A stretch of 64,000 nt of DNA from Lampris incognitus (lineage: Eukaryota; Chordata; Actinopteri; Lampriformes; Lampridae). Below, in pieces: positions 14,901 through 29,000 of the stretch. Positions within the stretch are counted from its first letter, which is position 1. Every line of letters starts with the position of its first letter. The translations under genes and the position numbers were made by a program. The notes beneath the pieces are model-generated. The model was not told the origin of the DNA. It ran no database searches and was given only the letters and a program-made list of their open reading frames with translations. The stretch lies in the NCBI RefSeq assembly GCF_029633865.1, contig NC_079216.1, positions 68,289,667-68,353,666 of the forward strand, in the 5' to 3' direction.

Positions 14901-16777
14901 CATGGAGGGGCAAAAAATTCTATAACCTCTCAGCCCCACGGAGGGGCAAAACTTCTATGACCTCTCAGCTCCACGGAGGGGCAAAACTTCAATAACCTCT
15001 CAGCCCCACGGAGGGGCAAAACTTCAATAACCTCTCAGCCCCACGGAGGAGCAAAATGTCAATAACCTCTCAGCCCCACGGAGGGGCAAAAAATTCTATA
15101 ACCACCCAGCCCCACGGAGGGGCAAAAAATTCTATAACCTCCCAGCCCCACGGAGGGGCTAAAACTTCTATGACCTCTCAGCCCCATGGAGGAGCAAAAA
15201 ATTCTATAACCTCCCAGCCCCACGGCGAGGCAAAACTTCAATAACCTCTCAGCCCCACAGAGGGGCAAAACTTCTATGACCTCTCAGCCCCATGGAGGGG
15301 CAAAAAATTCTATAACCTCTCAGCCCCACGGCGAGGCAAAACTTCTATAACCTCCCAGCCCCACAGAGGGGCAAAACTTCTATGACCTCTCAGCCCCATG
15401 GAGGGGCAAAAAATTCTATAACCTCTCAGCCCCACGGAGGGGCAAAACTTCTATGACCTCTCTGCCCCACGGAGGGGCAAAACTTCTATGACCTCTCAGC
15501 CCCATGGAGGGGCAAAAGATTCTATAACCTCTCAGCCCCACAGAGGGGCAAAACTTCTATGACCTCTCAGCCCCACGGAGGGGCAAAACCTCTCAGCCCC
15601 ACGGAGGGGCAAAAAAATCTATAACCTCTCAGCCCCACGTAGGGGCAAAACTTCAATAACCTCTCTGCCCCACGGAGGGGCAAAACTTCTATGACCTCTC
15701 AGCCCCATGGAGGGGCAAAAAATTCTATAACCTCTCAGCCCCACGGAGGGGCAAAACTTCTATGACCTCTCAGCCCCACGAAGGGGCAAAACTTTTATGA
15801 CCTCTCAGCCCCACGGAGGGGCAAAACTTCTATGACCTCTCAGCCCCACGGAGGGGCAAAACCTCTCAGCCCCACGGAGGAGCAAAAACTTCAATAACCT
15901 CTCAACCCTACAGAGGGGCAAAAAGATTGTTTGAACAAGACAAAAACTTTGGCAGCCACCCTTTTACAACGAGTCCAGGGGTATTACTGTCCTCCTTCAT
16001 GTTCCTTTCCCTCCATATCACAAATATCTCCACAATCTCCTCCCCTACACCCCCCACACCCCCCCACACATCTTGCTTTCTCTCTTTCTTGCTCACTCCT
16101 CCTTCCTTTCCTCTCTTTTTTTTTGTCTGAGAGATTGGCTCCTTGGTCCAACTCCCGGTGCAGAAACTTTAGCAAACAGTGTCGCTCTCCATTGTGTGGG
16201 ATGAAAAAAGAGGCCAAGCTGTGAAGTTTCTGTCAGGCCCCGCTTGATAAATGAGCAGACAGGGAGGCAGCCCAGGCCCTCTCTCATTTTTTTGTCCTGA
16301 ATCAATGAAGCCTTCCTAAAGGACACCCCACACTGCTCCAGCCAGTGATCTAACATTCCGCAACATCACACCCTTCCAAATTTCCTTTAATTACACATTA
16401 ATCCAGGCCCCTTCTCTTTTTCAATATCTTCCGACAGGAGCTCTGGAGGGGATGGAGATGGGGACGGGGTGGGCTGAGTTGGGGGTTGGGGCCAGGGTCC
16501 CGGGTATTGGAGGGGGGAGGTAGATTGAGGAACTTCTTGGGGTTGTGGGAACAGAGGAGAGCACATCTCCTTTAGCTCTAGATTATCAGTTCAGTTTTTT
16601 TGCTGCTGCTGTAGTTATTTATTTTATTTTCCATAAGAAAGTAAGCGCAGAGCTCCGGCTCTCGCTGAACTCGGGCTGATATTCCATTAACTCCGGCACA
16701 AACCCACTGCCAAAACGGAGCAACGCACCACATGTTTGATGACTGAGGCTGATTGATTGTTTGCCTCATGAAAAGGG

Positions 16778-16832
<55 letters not shown>

Positions 16833-16998
16833 AAAATATAAAACTTTGTTAAAAGAAACACTCAATGTTAAGGAGCAAAATAATCCAGTGACAGTGAATC
16901 AAGTAAATTCTTTATGAGACAGCCCAAGCCTGTTTCATGCCATAAGCAAACATTAGCTGTCAATAAATAAATAAATAAATAAATATATATATATATAA

Positions 16999-17043
<45 letters not shown>

Positions 17044-20000
17044 CATTTAAAATTTTCCGTGTGGCTCAGTGTCACCACATGGGACAGGAGTCACTGCGTT
17101 AAAAATATTGTTTGCCACCTGTTTCTACTGCTGGAATACTCTGTTTCTACTTGCTGGGATACTCTGTTTCTACTGCTGGAATACTGTTTCTACTGCCGGG
17201 ATACTCTGTTTCTACTGCTGGAATACTCTGTTTTTACTTGCTGGGATACTCTGTTTCTACTGCTGGAATACTGTTTCTACTGCTGGGATACTCTGTTTCT
17301 ACTGCTGGAATACTGTTTCTACTGCTGGGATACTCTGTTTCTACTGCTGGAATACTCTGTTTCTACTTGCTGGGATACTCTGTTTCTACTGCTGGAATAC
17401 TGTTTCTACTGCTGGGATACTCTGTTTCTACTGCTGGAATACTCTGTTTTTACTTGCTGGGATACTCTGTTTCTACTTGCTGGGATACTCTGTTTCTACT
17501 GCTGGGATACTCTGTTTCTACTGCTGGAATACTGTTTCTACTGCTGGGATACTCTGTTTCTACTTGCTGGGATACTGTTTCTACTGCTGGGATACTCTGC
17601 AGCCATTTTGCTCTGACCACTCACTGGTGTTTAACTATAAGTGCTGTGTGTTAATGTAGGTTAAGTAACCCCAGAAACCCCAAAAAATTCATTTCATTTT
17701 GTCAGGCGTCACTCTCCTCAGAGGTGCGTCATTGTTCTTGGCTCTTCCCTGCATCTGACCAGATGTGGAAGTGCTACGGCATAACGGAGGAACTCTAATG
17801 CTGCAGAGCTAAACCAGGATTGTTAAATAAACATGATGATCTTTTCTCTTTTTTTTCCTTGGGGGGGGTTTGCTGACCCATCAGAAGTTAAAAGCAGCTT
17901 TGGGTCAAAACTTTGGGGAGGTGAATTAGGACAAAATGATTTGCAGATATCGTCATAACACACGCCAAATGCAGACTTCCATATGACTGCTATAAAACCA
18001 GGAAGGACCACTGGCGGAGACGCTCATTCCTTATATTCCACCATGCTGAAGACGGGAATCGACTCACGCTTGCAGCCATCATGCCGTGCCACACATTTAA
18101 AAACGTGGCTCTTTGACTGAATTGTACCTTTCCAAAGCTGGCGGCGTTCACAGGCTGGGAGTCCTGCTTTTCACAGAAGTCCAGGTAGTGCATGTAGAGG
18201 GCACTTCGGGGAATGCACACACCTTCAGCGATCTCATAATTTTCTTCCAGCCTGTAAGTTACAATGAGCTTTGTCAGTGTCCGCACTTACCAACACAAGA
18301 AACAACACTGGCTTATGAAATACTATGATTACACAACAGATGAAATGTAGTGTGTCGTTACTGAATCCAGGACTTAACTAACAGGATTTATGACTTGATG
18401 AAATTCCCGGCAGAATTAATGTTCCCTTATTCCCAAATGCATAGTAACCTGGGTGATGAGGTACTGCTATAACCCAGGGGAATGTGCGAGCAGGACACAT
18501 GCATGTGAGCTGAAGGATGCAAGTCACTTATTTTGAGAGGCGTGTATTTGGTCTCATGATACAGCACAAATAATGGATCAGGACCTGAAAGGGACATCTG
18601 AGTGTGTCTCCTGACACGAGCCTGCTTTTACAAAACATATCTGTCAAGTCATGATGATGTCTGCAGACAGGAAGACGTCTGGACAGATCAGAACAGCATC
18701 AATCTGAATGCAGCAACACTCGTTGCTTTCCATTTTATGTTGTACTGTTAAAAATAAAATAAACATATTTCATACTAAGATTATCAATAAAATGTGTAAT
18801 TAGCAGGCCATGATTCAGAACAATTTATTACAGTTTTAACTGTAAAGTATGGTCTTTTATCCAATTCATCAATGATGTGTATGAACACAGGTCATAAGAG
18901 GGCCAACAAGTAAAGATACTTTTCTTATATTTAAAAACACATAAATATGTGTGTGTATAAATCCTATAAGGTCCAAGTGGTTCTGAATATTACTCGAAAC
19001 GTACAGGGATACTGTATGTTGAGGCAGACAATAAATATATATATATCTATATATCTAGATATCTATATGTGTGTGTGTATATATAGATATAGATAAAAGC
19101 GTCGGCTAAATGACTTATGTATTGTAATATATATATATATATATATATAAATCTGTTTTTTGTGACTTGTAAGTCCATTTGTATGTAGAGTCATTGAGAA
19201 GTTGTCTTATTTGACTGTCACTTGACTGTTTTATTCTCTAGCATTTCCAATCAAATCAAATTAACATGATTATAACTGGAAAATATTTTTCAATGGTCAC
19301 ATATTGTCATATTCAATATAAAAAGTACATTTTTACCGGTGTAGCCGATAAATATGATGCTAACAATCCAGCTGCAGCAGCTTTCTGATCATTTGTCATG
19401 TGGGAATTCATTCTTAATGTGTAACAGAAGAAATAATCAGTAATAAACACTATGTTAATGTGTAGCAGAAGAAATAAACAGTATGTTAATGTGTAGCAGA
19501 AGAAATAAACAGTAATAAACAATATGTTAATGAGTAACAGAAGAAATAAACACCATGTACATGTGTAACAGAAGAAATAAACAGTAATAAACACTATGTT
19601 AATGTGTAGCAGAAGAAATAAACAGTAATAAACACTATGTTAATGTGTAACAGAAGAAATAAACACTATGTTAATGTGTAACAGAAGAAATAAAAAGTAA
19701 TAAACACTGTTAATGTGTAAAAGAAGAAATAAACAGTAATGAACACTGTGTTAATGTGTAACAGAAGAAATAAACAGAAATAAACACTATGTTAATGTGT
19801 AACAGAAGAAATAAACAGTAATAAACACTATGTTAATGTGTAACAGAAGAAATAAACAGTAATGAACACTATGTTAATGTGTAACAGAAGAAATAAACAG
19901 TAATAAACACTATGTTAATGTGTAACAGAAGAAACAAACAGTAATAAACACTATGTTAATGTGTAACAGAAGGAATAAACACTCTGTTAATATGCAGCAG

Positions 20001-23000
20001 AAGAAATAAACAGTGAAACACCATGTTAATGTGTAACAGAAGAAATAAACACTCTGTTAATGTGCAGCAGAAGAAATAAACAGTAATAAACACTATGTTA
20101 ATGAGTAACAGAAGAAATAAACACTATGTTAATGTGTAGCAGAAGAAATAAACAGTAATAAACACTATGTTAATGTGTAATAGAAGAAATAAACAGTATG
20201 TTAATGTGTAGAAGAAGAAATAAACAGTGAAACACCATGTTAATGTGTAACAGAAGAAATAAACAGTAATAAACACCATGTTAATGTGTAACAGAAGAAA
20301 TAAACAATAACAAACACTATGTTAATGTGTAGCAGAAGAAATAAACAGTAACAAACACTATGTTAATGTGTAGCAGAAGAAATAAACAGTAACAAACACT
20401 ATGTTAATGTGTAGCAGAAGAAAAACAATAACAAACACTATGTTAATGTGTAGCAGAAGAAATAAACAGTAACAAACACTATGTTAATGTGTAGCAGAAG
20501 AAATAAACAATAACAAACACTCTGTTAATGTGTAACAGAAGAAATAAACAGTATGTTAATGTGTAACAGAAGAAATAAAAAATAATAAACAGTGTTAATG
20601 TGTAACAGAAGAAATAAACAGTATGTTAATGTGTAACGGAAGAAATAAAAAATAACAAACAGTGTTAATGTGTAACAGAAGAAATAAACAGAAATTAACA
20701 CTATGTTAATGTGTAACAGAAGAAATAAACACTATGTTAATGTGTAACAGAAGAAATAAACAGAAATAAACACTATGTTAATGTGCAGCAGAAGAAATAA
20801 AAAGTAATAAACACTATGTTAATGAGTAACAGAAGAAATAAACAGTATGTTAATGTGTAGCAGAAGAAATAAACAGTGAAACACCATGTAAATGTGTAAC
20901 AGAAGAAATAAACAGTAATAAACACTATGTTAATGTGTAACAGAAGAAATAAACAGTATGTCAATGTGTAACAGAAGAAATAAACAGTATGTCAATGTGT
21001 AACAGACGAAATAAACAGTAATAAACACTATGTTAATGTGTAACAGAAGAAATAAACAGTAATAAACAATATGTTAATGTGTAACAGAAGAAATAAACAG
21101 TATGTCAATGTGTAACAGACGAAATAAACAGTAATAAACACTATGTTAATGTGTAACAGAACAAATAAACACTATGTTAATGTGTAACAGAAGAAATAAA
21201 CAGTAATAAACACTATGTTAATGTGTAACAGAAGAAATAAACACTATGTCAATGTGTAACAGAAGAAATAAACAGTATGTCAATGTGTAACAGAAGAAAT
21301 AAACAGTATGTCAATGTGTAACAGAAGAAATAAACAGTAATAAACACTATGTTAATGTGTAACAGAACAAATAAACACTATGTTAATGTGTAACAGAAGA
21401 AATAAACACTATGTTAACGTGCAGCAGAAGAAATAAACAGTAATAAACACTATGTTAATGTGTAGCAGAAGAAACAAACAGTAACAAACACTATGTTAAT
21501 GTGTAACAGAAGAAATAAACAGTAACAAACACTGTTAATGTGTAACAGAAGAAATAAACAGTAATAAACACTGTTAATGTGTAGCAGAAGAAATAAACAG
21601 TAATAAACACTATGTTAATGTGTAGCGGAATAAACAGTAATAAACACTATGTTAATGTGTAACAGAAGAAATAAACACTATGTCAATGTGTAACAGAAGA
21701 AATAGACAGCAATAAACACTATGCTAATGTGTAGAAGAAGAAATAAACAGTAATAAACACTATGTTAATGTTTAGCAGAAGAAATAAACAGTAATAAACA
21801 CTGTTAATTTGTAACAGAAGAAATAAACACTATGTTCATGTGTAACAGAAGAAATAAACAGTAACAAACACTATGTTAATGTGTAGCAGAAGATATAAAC
21901 AGTAATAAACACTATCTTAATGTGTAGCAGAATAAACAGTAATAAACACTATGTTAATGTGTAACAGAAGAAATAAACAGTAATAAACACTATGTTAAAG
22001 TGTAGCAGAAGAAATAAACACTGTTAATGTGTAGCAGAAGAAATAAACAGTAATAAAGACTGTTAATGTGTAACAGAAGAAATAAACAGCATGTTAATGT
22101 GTAGCAGAAGAAAAAAACAGTAATAAACACTATGTTAATGTGTAACAGAAGAAATAAACACTATGTTAATGTCTAACAAAAGAAATAAACAGTAATAAAC
22201 ACTATGTTAACATGCAGCAGAAGAAATAAACACTATGTTAATGTGTAACAGAAAAAATAAACAGTAATAAACACTATGTTAATGTGTAGCAGAAGAAATA
22301 AACAGTAATAAACACTATGTTAATGTGTAGCAGAAGAAATAAACAGCAATAAACACTATGTTAATGTGTAACAGAAGAAATAAACACTATGTTAATGTCT
22401 AACAAAAGAAATAAACAGTAATAAACACTATGTTAACATGCAGCAGAAGAAATAAACACTATGTTAATGTGTAACAGAAAAAATAAACAGTAATAAACAC
22501 TATGTTAATGTGTAGCAGAAGAAATAAACAGTAATAAACACTATGTTAATGTGTAACAGAAGAAATAAACACTATGTCAATGTGTAACAGAAGAAATCGT
22601 AATAAACTCTATGTTAATGTGTAGTAGGAGAAATAAACAGTAATAAACACTATGTTAATTTGTAACAGAAGAAATAAACAGTAATAAACACTATGTTAAT
22701 GTGTAACAGAAGAAATAAACAGTATGTCAATGTGTAACAGAAGAAATAAATAGTATGTTAATGTGTAGCAGGATAAATAAACAGTAATAAACACTATGTT
22801 AATGTGTAACAGAAGAAATAAACAGTATGTCAATGTGTAACAGAAGAAATAAACAGTAATAAACACTATGTTAATGTGTAACAGAACAAATAAACACTAT
22901 GTTAATGTGTAACAGAAGAAATAAACAGTAATAAACACTATGTTAATGTGTAGCAGGATAAATAAACAGTAATAAACACTATGTTAATGTGTAACAGAAG

Positions 23001-26000
23001 AAATAAACAGTATGTCAATGTGTAACAGAAGAAATAAACAGTAATAAACACTATGTTAATGTGTAACAGAAGAAATAAACACTATGTTAATGTGTAACAG
23101 AAGAAATAAACACTATGTTAATGTGTAACAGAAGAAATAAACAGTAATAAACACTATGTTAATGTGTAACAGATGAAATAAACAGTATGTCAATGTGTAA
23201 CAGAAGAAATACAGTATGTCAATGTGTAACAGACGAAATAAACAGTAATAAACAGTTAATGTGTAACAGAAGAAATAAACAGTAATAAACACTATGTTAA
23301 TGTGTAACAGACGAAATAAACAGAAATAAACAGTAATAAACACTGTTAATGTGTAGCAGGATAAATAAACAGTAATAAACACTATGTTAATGTGTAACAG
23401 AAGAAATAAACAGTATGTCAATGTGTAACAGAAGAAATAAACAGTAATAAACACTATGTTAATGTGTAACAGAACAAATAAACACTATGTTAATGTGTAA
23501 CAGAAGAAATAAACAGTAATAAACACTATGTTAATGTGTAGCAGGATAAATAAACACTATGTTAATGTGTAACAGAACAAATAAACACTATGTTAATGTG
23601 TAACAGAAGAAATAAACAGTAATAAACACTATGTTAATGTGTAACAGAAGAAATAAACAGTATGTCAATGTGTAACAGAAGAAATAAACAGTATGTCAAT
23701 GTGTAACAGACGAAATAAACAGTAATAAACACTATGTTAATGTGTAACAGAACAAATAAACACTATGTTAATGTGTAACAGACGAAATAAACAGTAATAA
23801 GCACTATGTTAAAGTGTAACAGAAGAAATAAACAGTAATAAACACTATGTTAATATGCCACAGGAGAAATAAAAAGTATGTTTAAATGCCAGAAAAAGGT
23901 GCCAAAACTCAAAAAAAGAAAATGCATTTTTATTTACCAATAATCACACAAACACATAAAATAATGTGCAAAAGTATTTTATCCTTTAGAATAACTTGAC
24001 TATAATGCGTGACACAAAAGTTGAAACTAATTTTTTTAATTTTTAATCTGTGTGTTTTGGTTTTTTTTTTGTACGTTAGGTTTTGATATAGAAAATAAAT
24101 CTTTGTGACTGACAAACTGTCGTACAGCAAGACGCCTCCCGAGCACAGACCGCAACCGTCGCCTCTTCACACTCACTCTCACAAAGCACCGAAAATGCAA
24201 AAACATGCAGACTCACCACTCGAGAGTCGCTGGTGTTGAATGTGGCTTGGAAGCTCTGTTGTTTTCTTTCTCTTCATCTGTGGCAGGCGGAGAGAAAAAC
24301 GTGCACATTGGTCATAATCTGTGTTATAATTGACAAGGGAGAAACATAATCTGTGTTATAACTGACAAGGGAGAAACAATCTGTTATGACTGACAAGGGA
24401 GAAACAATCTGTTTTATAACTGACAAGGGAGAAACATAATCTGTTTTATAATTGACAAGGGAGAAACATCTGTGTTATAACTGACAAGGGAGAAACATAT
24501 CTGTTTTATAACTGACAAGGGAGAAACATAATGTTTTATAATTGACAAGGGGGAAACAATCTGTTTTATAACTGACAAGGGGGAAACAATGTTTTATAAC
24601 TGACAAGGGGGAAACATAATCTGTTTTATAACTGACAAGGGAGAAACATAATCTGTTTTATAACTGACAAGGGAGAAACATAATCTGTTTTATAACTGAC
24701 AAAGGAGAAACATAATCTGTTATAACTGACAAGGGAGAAACACAATCTGTTATAACTGACAAGGGAGAAACATAATCTGTTTTATAACTGACAAGGGAGA
24801 AACATAATCTGTTATAACTGACAAGGGAGAAACATAATCTGTTATAACTGACAAGGGAGAAACATAATCTGTGTTATAACTGACAAGGGAGAAACATAAT
24901 CTGTTTTATAACTGACAAGGGAGAAACATAACCTGTTATAACTGACAAGGGAGAAACATAATCTGTTTTATAACTGACAAGGGAGAAACATAATGTTTTA
25001 TAACTGACAAGGGAGAAACAATCTGTTTTATAACTGACAATGGAGAAACATAATCTGTTTTATAACTGACAAGGGAGAAACATAATCTGTTTTATAACTG
25101 ACAAGGGAGAAACATATCTGTTTTATAACTGACAAAGGAGAAACATAATCTGTTATAACTGACAAGGGAGAAACATAATCTGTTTTATAACCGAGAAGGG
25201 AGAAACATAATCTGTTTTATAACTGACAAAGGAGAAACATAATCTGTTATAACTGACAAGGGAGAAACATAATCTGTTATAACTGACAAGGGAGAAACAT
25301 AATCTGTTTTATAACTGACAAGGGAGAAACATAACCTCTTATAACTGACAAGGGAGAAACATAATCTGTTATAACTGACAAGGGAGAAACATAATCTGTT
25401 TTATAACTGACAAGGGAGAAACATAACCTGTTATAACTGACAAGGGAGAAACATAATCTGTTTTATAACTGACAAGGGAGAAACATAATGTTTTATAACT
25501 GACAAGGGAGAAACAATCTGTTTTATAACTGACAATGGAGAAACATAATCTGTTTTATAACTGACAAGGGAGAAACATAATCTGTTTTATAACTGACAAG
25601 GGAGAAACATAATCTGTTTTATAACCGAGAAGGGAGAAACATATCTGTTTTATAACTGACAAGGGAGAAACATAATGACAAGGGAGAAACATATCTGTTT
25701 TATAACTGACGAGGGAGAAACAATCTGTTTTATAACTGACAAGGGAGAAACATAATCTGTTATAATTGACAAGGGAGAAACAATTTGTTATGACTGACAA
25801 GGGAGAAACATAATCTGTTATAACTGACAAGGGAGAAACAATCTGTTATGACTGACAAGGGAGAAACAATCTGTTTTATAACTGACAAGGGAGAAACATA
25901 ATCTGTGTTATAACTGACAAGGGAGAAACATAATCTGTTTTATAACTGACAAGGGAGAAACATAATCTGTTTTATAACTGACAAAGGAGAAACATAATCT

Positions 26001-29000
26001 GTTATAACTGACAAGGGAGAAACATAAGATGTTTTATAACTGACAAGGGAGAAACATAATCTGTTATAACTGACAAGGGAGAAACATAAGATGTTTTATA
26101 ACTGACAAGGGAGAAACATAATCTGTTATAACTGACAAGGGAGAAACATAAGATGTTTTATAACTGACAAAGGAGAAACATAATCTGTTATAACTGACAA
26201 GGGAGAAACATAAGATGTTTTATAACTGACAAGGGAGAAACATAATCTGTTTTATAACTGACAAGGGAGAAACATAATCTGTGTTATAACTGACAAGGGA
26301 GAAACATAATCTGTGTTATAACTGACAAGGGAGAAACAATCTGTTTTATAACTGACAAGGGAGAAACATAATCTGTTATAACTGACAAGGGAGAAACATA
26401 AGATGTTTTATAACTGACAAGGGGGAAACATAATCTTTTATAACTGACAAGGGAGAAAAATAATCTGTTTTATAATTGACAAGGGAGAAACATAATCTGT
26501 TTTATAACTGACAAGGGAGAAACATAATCTGTTATAACTGACAAGGGAGAAACATATCTGTTTCATAACTGACAAGGGAGAAACAATCTGTTTTATAACT
26601 GACAAGGGAGAAACATAATCTGTTATAACTGACAAGGGACAAACATAATCTGTTATAACTGACAAGGGAGAAACATAATCTGTTATAACTGACAAGGGAG
26701 AAACATAATCTGTTATAACTGACAAGGGAGAAACATAATCTGTTATAACTGACAAGGGAGAAACATAATCTGTTATAACTGACAAGGGAGAAACATAATC
26801 TGTTATAACTGACAAGGGAGAAACATAATCTGTTTTATAACTGACAAGGGAGAAACATAATCTGTTTTATAACTGACAAGGGAGAAACATAATCTGTTTT
26901 ATAATTGACAAGGGAGAAACATAATCTGTTTTATAACTGACCAGGGAGAAACATAACCTGTTATAACTGACAAGGGAGAGACATAATCTGTTATAATTGA
27001 AAAGGGAGAAACATAATCTGTTATAACTGACAAGGGAGAAACATAATCTGTTATAACTGACAAGGGAGAAACAAATCTGTTATAACTGACAAGGGAGAAA
27101 CATAATCTGTTATAACTGACAAGGGAGAAACAAATCTGTTATAACTGACAAGGGAGAAACATAATCTGTTTTATAACTGACAAGGGAGAAACAATCTGTT
27201 TTATAACTGACAAGGGAGAAACATAATCTGTTATAACTGACAAGGGAGAAACATAATCTGTTATAACTGACAAGGGAGAAACATAATCTGTTATAACTGA
27301 CAAGGGAGAAACAAATCTGTTATAACTGACAAGGGAGAAACATAATCTGTTATAACTGACATGGGAGAAACATAATCTGTTATAATTGACAAGGGAGAAA
27401 CAAATCTGTTATAAGTGACAAGGGAGAAACATAATCTGTGTTATGACTGACAAGGGAGAAACATAATCTGTGTTATAACTGACAAGGGAGAAACAAATCT
27501 GTTATAACTGACAAGGGAGAAACATAATCTGTTATAACTGACATGGGAGAAACATAATCTGTTATAATTGACAAGGGAGAAACAAATCTGTTATAAGTGA
27601 CAAGGGAGAAACATAATCTGTGTTATGACTGACAAGGGAGAAACATAATCTGTGTTATGACTGACAAGGGAGAAACATAATCTGTTATAACTGACAAGGG
27701 AGAAACATAATCTGTTTTATAACTGACAAGGGAGAAACATAATCTGTGTTATGACTGACAAGGGAGAAACATCTGTGTTATGACTGACAAGGGAGAAACA
27801 TCTGTGTTATGACTGACAAGGGAGAAAAAATTTGTTATGACTGACAAGGGAGAAACATAATCTGTGTTATGACTGACAAGGGAGAAACACGTTTTTTGGA
27901 AAAAAATTGTGTTTTTTTTTTTATTGGTGTTTGGCTCAGCCATGTATGGTCTGTCCAGTGACGTACACCCAGACTACATGAAGTGTCCACAGCGTAGGAC
28001 TTACACCCAGACTACATGAAGTGTCCACAGTGTAGGACTTACACCCAGACTACATGAAGTGTCCACAGTGTAGGACTTACACCCAGACTACATGAAGTGT
28101 CCACAGTGTAGGACTTACACCCAGACTACATGAAGTGTCCACAGCGTAGGACTTACACCCAGACTACATGAAGTGTCCACAGTGTAGGACTTACACCCAG
28201 ACTACATGAAGTGTCCACAGTGTAGGACTTACACCCAGACTACATGAAGTGTCCACAGTGTAGGACTTACACCCAGACTACATGACGTGTCCACAGCGTA
28301 GGACTTACACCCAGACTACATGAAGTGTCCACAGTGTAGGACTTACACCCAGACTACATGAAGTGTCCACAGTGTAGGACTTACACCCAGACTACATGAA
28401 GTGTCCACAGCGTAGGACTTACACCCAGACTACATGAAGTGTCCACAGTGTAGGACTTACACCCAGACTACATGAAGTGTCCACAGTGTAGGACTTACAC
28501 CCAGACTACATGACGTGTCCACAGTGTAGGACTTACACCCAGGCTACATGAAGTGTCCACAGTGTAGGACTTACACCCAGACTAAATTACGTGTCAACAG
28601 TGTAGGACTTACACCCAGACTAAATTACGTGTCAACAGTGTAGGACTTACACCCAGACTACATGACGTGTCCACAGTGTAGGACTTACACCCAGACTACA
28701 TGACGTGTCAACAGTGTAGGACTTACACCCAGACTACATGAAGTGTCCACAGTGTAGGACTTACACCCAGACTAAATTACGTGTCAACAGTGTAGGACTT
28801 ACAACCAGACTACATGACGTGTCCACATGGTAGGACTTACACCCAGGCTACATGAAGTGTCCACAGTGTAGGACTTACACCCAGACTACATGAAGTGTCC
28901 ACAGTGTAGGACTTACACCCAGACTAAATTACGTGTCAACAGTGTAGGACTTACAACCAGACTACATGACGTGTCCACATGGTAGGACTTACACCCAGAC

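Noticed and set aside
17011..17659. Three overlapping ORFs of about 180-200 residues, rich in Leu, Tyr, Cys and Ser
   Set aside because: All three frames are open because a 22-bp repeat without stops fills the region. The proteins are translations of the repeat.
26438..26815. 125-residue repeat ORF on the minus strand
   Set aside because: It is ten-residue repeats from a 30-bp minisatellite within RFX4 intron 2, without a start context or domain.
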